The notes under the pieces are model-generated. The model saw only the letters and a program-made list of their open reading frames with translations, had not been told where the DNA came from and ran no database searches. The position numbers and the translations under genes are program-made. 64,000 bases of DNA, from the NCBI GenBank assembly GCA_949287095.1, contig CASEFA010000005.1, positions 59,406 through 123,405 of the forward strand. Direction: 5' to 3'. Of this stretch, positions 61,719 through 64,000 are shown in pieces (the stretch's first letter is position 1; each line of letters opens with the position of its first letter). This DNA comes from an uncultured Bacillota bacterium. Its GTDB lineage: Bacteria; Bacillota; Clostridia; Peptostreptococcales; Anaerovoracaceae.

Positions 61719-62071
61719 ACGCTAAATGAAAACTTTATTGTGAATCTCTTCAATGTTTTACAAGCCTGCTTTCATCAACGATATAGTTTCCGAACGCATT
61801 TTCAAATTGGGATTTGAAACCTCAAATCATATAGGTGGTTATACCGCCACATAGGGATTTAATAAAGACCTCCGAAACCGTTGAAAATAAAGGACTTTTC
61901 GCACTCTGCTCGCCTTATCCCTTTATACGATTTCACACCGTTTTACCCTTGCTCCGAGAGGTTATAAGGGCAAAAGCAAGGGCAGAAAAAACTGATGACA
62001 CGATAAACACAAGTGTGGCAATCGGGAAACTGTGATGTATGTGCGAATATATGATTTTGGAGAATTACAAA
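61719..62071. other. Gene-free interval at the left edge of the mobile segment
   Basis: No convincing gene. A 66-codon open frame from 61835 shows no family features. Sequence includes a CCCTTGC/GCAAGGG pair (61946-61952 and 61976-61982) and a GGTGGT/ACCGCC pair near 61833. The change in composition here and the tnpV gene that follows suggest this is the worn left part of a transposon, but no end repeat or recombinase is visible. Confidence 0.4.
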
Positions 62072-62452
62072 ATGGAACAGTACATCTATAACGAGCAAAA
62101 CGGTCTTTGGTATGAGCTGCGGGGCGATTATTATATCCCCTGCTTGGAATTACCAGCCGAAAAAGAAGAACGGCCTATCGGCGTATGGGGGCGGCGGCAT
62201 TTGCGGTATATCCGAGAGCATAAAAAGGCGCTTTATACCAGCCTTTTGACAAGCGGCAAGCTGCAATCCTATCTTGCCGATGTTGAAGAACAGGCGCAGG
62301 AACTGTTTGACCGGCTTATGAAGCAGTGGGCGGAGCGTGAGGGCATTACCGAAACGCTGAAAGCCGACAATCAGATGGAATGGGTGCAGAGAATGAACGC
62401 CCTGCGGTCGGCGGTCATAGAAACCGTCAACGCTGAGGTGATCTTCGTATGA
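62072..62452 (+). CDS. tnpV: TnpV-like transposon protein (Tn4451 family)
   Basis: A 126-residue protein closely like TnpV of the clostridial Tn4451/Tn4453 transposons: YELRGDYYIPCLEL, the GRRHLRYIREHKKALYTSLL stretch, LTSGKLQSYL and late ADNQMEWVQRMNALRS all follow the family. TnpV is small and probably DNA-associated; its function is unproven. The ATG at 62072 is favoured by GGAG 9 nt upstream. The large resolvase TnpX normally found with it is absent from the window, so this is a remnant. Confidence 0.88.
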   Translation: MEQYIYNEQNGLWYELRGDYYIPCLELPAEKEERPIGVWGRRHLRYIREHKKALYTSLLTSGKLQSYLADVEEQAQELFDRLMKQWAEREGITETLKADNQMEWVQRMNALRSAVIETVNAEVIFV

Positions 62453-62595
62453 GAAAGAAGAAATACCACCTTTATTTGACGGCAGAAGAAAGACGGTATC
62501 TTTTCAACGCTCTGCTTGCTTACCGCAATAAGCTGCTGGCACAGGGCAGATACACAGACCTTGTAGACGAGGTAATGATAAAGCTGCAAAAATGA
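62449..62595 (+). CDS. Small ORF following tnpV
   Basis: A 48-residue basic protein, opening MRKKKYHLYLTAEERRYLFN and ending VDEVMIKLQK. It overlaps the tnpV stop as ATGA and has GAGGTG 7 nt before its start. Small proteins of this type commonly follow tnpV in clostridial elements. No function is known. Confidence 0.7.
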   Translation: MRKKKYHLYLTAEERRYLFNALLAYRNKLLAQGRYTDLVDEVMIKLQK

Positions 62596-62620
62596 ACCTG
62601 TAACGCTTTCAGACGCAAAA

Positions 62621-62654
62621 TTGAGGGGCAAGGTACAAACACCTTGCCCCTCAA
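62621..62654 (+). terminator. Hairpin ending the tnpV unit
   Basis: TTGAGGGGCAAGGT (62621-62634) pairs perfectly with the complement at 62641-62654 around ACAAAC. The following T run is short (AGTTTAAG). Confidence 0.7.
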
Positions 62655-62963
62655 AGTTTAAGCTCTAGAAATGGCTTAAAATCAGGCTTTTTTGACCTCT
62701 AAATGTCTACACAACAGGATTGACGATTTGATTTGGATTGTCAATAGCATATCCGTTCCTTTTTCGAAAAAAGGTTGAAAATCAGCCGGTTTTGTGGTAA
62801 ATTACATGTGTGAAAATGTATTCAGAAAGGAGCTTGACAAAAAGGGCGGCAGGAAGCTTGTTGATAACAATCAAACCATAATTCTGCTCATTCTCTCTGT
62901 CAAGCTACAAACGGGTAGGGTACGCCTTTTTGCGTTGTCCAGTGGACGATGCAAAATTTTTTG
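62655..62963. other. Gene-free interval before the TetR gene
   Basis: No gene is supported in this stretch. It holds A+T-rich sequence with several TTGACA-like hexamers (62733 region and 62834 region) that could be -35 boxes. No transposon terminal repeat was recognised. Confidence 0.35.
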
Positions 62964-62979
62964 ACAGTGTATTCACTGT
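62964..62979. promoter_or_regulatory. Candidate TetR operator
   Basis: ACAGTG, TATT, CACTGT is a perfect palindrome 32 bp before the TetR start codon. It overlaps a TTGACA hexamer at 62961-62966, consistent with autorepression. Confidence 0.6.
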
Positions 62980-63010
62980 TCGGTCAATTAAAAACGGAAG
63001 GAGGAATTTC

Positions 63011-63592
63011 ATGGCAGACGAAAAAGGAATTCCAGAGCGGCGCATTGCCTTTCTGGAAACCTGCTTTGAGGTGTTGTGTGAAAACGGGCTGGAAAACACC
63101 AGCCTGAAAATGCTGGCAGAGGCGTGCAGTGTCACTAACGGGAGTCTGCTCTACTACTTCGGCAGCAAGGACAACATTATCATCGAATCCACCGCCCACT
63201 GCATGGCAAAGGTGGAGGACGATTTCATGACGAAAGCGCCCACCAGCTTTGAGGACATTGAGCGTTTTTTGCGGGAAATGCCCTATCTTACCGCAAAGCT
63301 CCATGGCGAGAAATACCGCTTTATGTATCAAGTGTACGCAAGCCCCAAATATAGGAAGCATGGTAAGGAGTTTTTCAAAGGCGTGAATGTTCGCTACCAT
63401 AGATATGCCGTACTGCTTTCCGGCAAGCTGGGTATGCCAGTGGGTTTTATTCAGGGCATGATTTATATCTTTGTGAGAGCCTGCGTTCACTATGCGCTGT
63501 TTGAGGACGAGGAATATCTGAAATTACAGCAGGATGCAATTCGCACTTCGCTGAGGCTGTTTGTGAAAGAAAGTAAACATTGCTGTCGCTGA
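63011..63592 (+). CDS. TetR-family transcriptional regulator
   Basis: A 193-residue regulator. The helix-turn-helix lies at about residues 28-55 (NTSLKMLAEACSVTNGSLLYYF, then GSKDNIII), and the rest is the all-helical ligand-binding domain. GGAGG lies just before the ATG at 63011. The last few residues (KHCCR) fall at a junction with a truncated surface-protein gene, so the native C-terminus may have been altered. No target gene is adjacent. Confidence 0.9.
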   Translation: MADEKGIPERRIAFLETCFEVLCENGLENTSLKMLAEACSVTNGSLLYYFGSKDNIIIESTAHCMAKVEDDFMTKAPTSFEDIERFLREMPYLTAKLHGEKYRFMYQVYASPKYRKHGKEFFKGVNVRYHRYAVLLSGKLGMPVGFIQGMIYIFVRACVHYALFEDEEYLKLQQDAIRTSLRLFVKESKHCCR

Positions 63593-64000
63593 TGCTTATT
63601 GTCAGCTTTCTGCCGGCAACGGTATCTGCGGCGGAGAACAATCCGACGTCGCTGATTATAGGCAATGTGAGTGTGGATACGACACAGGCCGGTTACTGGA
63701 CGACGGACGAGTTCGGCGCGCTCACGGAGTCTGACGAGTCAGATTACAATGTCTATTACGACGCAAATGGAACGTTATATCTGAAGAATGCAACGATTTC
63801 CGGCGTGAGTACAACAAATTACGGAGCGGGCATTTTGTTTACAGGTGGAGACTTGGTGATTGATCTGGAAGGAGATAACAAAATCAATGCATCTTCGAAC
63901 GGTAACTTCTCGGCAGGAATTTTCAATTCGTATAATTTTCAATATGGACTTACGTTAACAGGAGGCGGTTCTCTTGATATAAGCAGTTCGGATGCTAATA
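63592..64000 (+). CDS. Surface protein lacking its 5' end, open at the window edge
   Basis: An open frame runs from inside the TetR stop codon to the end of the window. It starts with the second half of a signal peptide (MLIVSFLPATVSAAE, with LLSL encoded just upstream in frame) and then gives Thr/Ser/Gly-rich repeats (YYDANGTLYLKNATISG, FTGGDLVIDLEGDNKI) that resemble beta-helix carbohydrate-binding surface proteins. The normal positively charged signal start and ribosome binding site are missing, replaced by the TetR gene. A TTG at 63580 could act as a start. Translation may be coupled to TetR by the TGATG overlap, or the gene may be dead. Confidence 0.6.
   Translation, partial: MLIVSFLPATVSAAENNPTSLIIGNVSVDTTQAGYWTTDEFGALTESDESDYNVYYDANGTLYLKNATISGVSTTNYGAGILFTGGDLVIDLEGDNKINASSNGNFSAGIFNSYNFQYGLTLTGGGSLDISSSDAN

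Noticed and set aside
61835..62035. A 66-codon plus-strand frame before tnpV
   Set aside because: No ribosome binding site, no recognisable family, and low-complexity ends; kept only as part of a gene-free interval.

Overview
The window looks like the chromosome of an anaerobic, Gram-positive member of the class Clostridia. The evidence is a glycyl-radical enzyme with its activase, 4-hydroxybutyryl-CoA dehydratase fermentation genes, many lipoproteins with short lipoboxes, strong AGGAGG ribosome binding sites, a CIRCE/HrcA site before htpG, a cobalamin-dependent methionine synthase without a reactivation domain, and a Tn4451-type tnpV remnant. A relative of Anaerovorax or another amino-acid or polyamine fermenter would fit, but that placement is inference. 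No rRNA, tRNA or CRISPR array was seen.

Layout. 0-8 kb: a glycyl-radical enzyme locus (aldo/keto reductase, glycyl-radical enzyme, activase, amino-acid permease) facing a divergent AraC regulator that carries a degenerate GH39-like tail. 8-14 kb: ECF sigma/anti-sigma pair, pyrC, a DUF1461 membrane protein, purine nucleoside phosphorylase, and an M18 aminopeptidase followed by a terminator and three unusual TTGACC/GGTCAA hairpins. 14-17.7 kb: a frameshifted XRE regulator, a GNAT acetyltransferase and a lipoprotein that looks like a catalytically dead PepD dipeptidase.

17.8-33.8 kb is visibly more A+T rich and is the most interesting block. Three minus-strand units (substrate-binding protein, Dpp-type ABC transporter and two AstE/AspA-type deacylases; a sensor kinase with a sigma-54 activator; and abfD, abfT and 4-hydroxybutyrate dehydrogenase) each have a -24/-12 sigma-54 promoter. 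Each also has an upstream palindrome of identical architecture, GCGGTAAAA-N17-TTTTACCGC. A fourth, plus-strand sigma-54 promoter next to the third palindrome precedes a small CGGC-motif protein. This reads as one self-contained regulon that senses, imports, deacylates and ferments an unknown compound through 4-hydroxybutyryl-CoA.

33.8-45 kb: a drug/metabolite exporter, metH, metF, GH25 muramidase, an M20 amidohydrolase, xpt, an MnmM-type methyltransferase, htpG, and a beta-lactamase-fold hydrolase next to a D-aminoacylase. 45-52 kb: an amino-acid permease, a flavodoxin-ferredoxin protein, an alpha/beta hydrolase, a CarD-like regulator, a DUF4143 ATPase, and DnaJ and DUF5685 proteins. 52.9-57.2 kb: potABCD with a cupin/XRE regulator. 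57.4-59.6 kb: a polar amino-acid ABC transporter. 59.7-61.7 kb: a small set (DUF3793, flavodoxin, GNAT) sharing GTTAGTTATANCTAAC boxes that resemble DtxR-type metal operators. 61.8-64 kb: a decayed mobile segment (tnpV, a 48-aa ORF, a TetR regulator) that abuts a surface-protein gene whose signal peptide start is missing.
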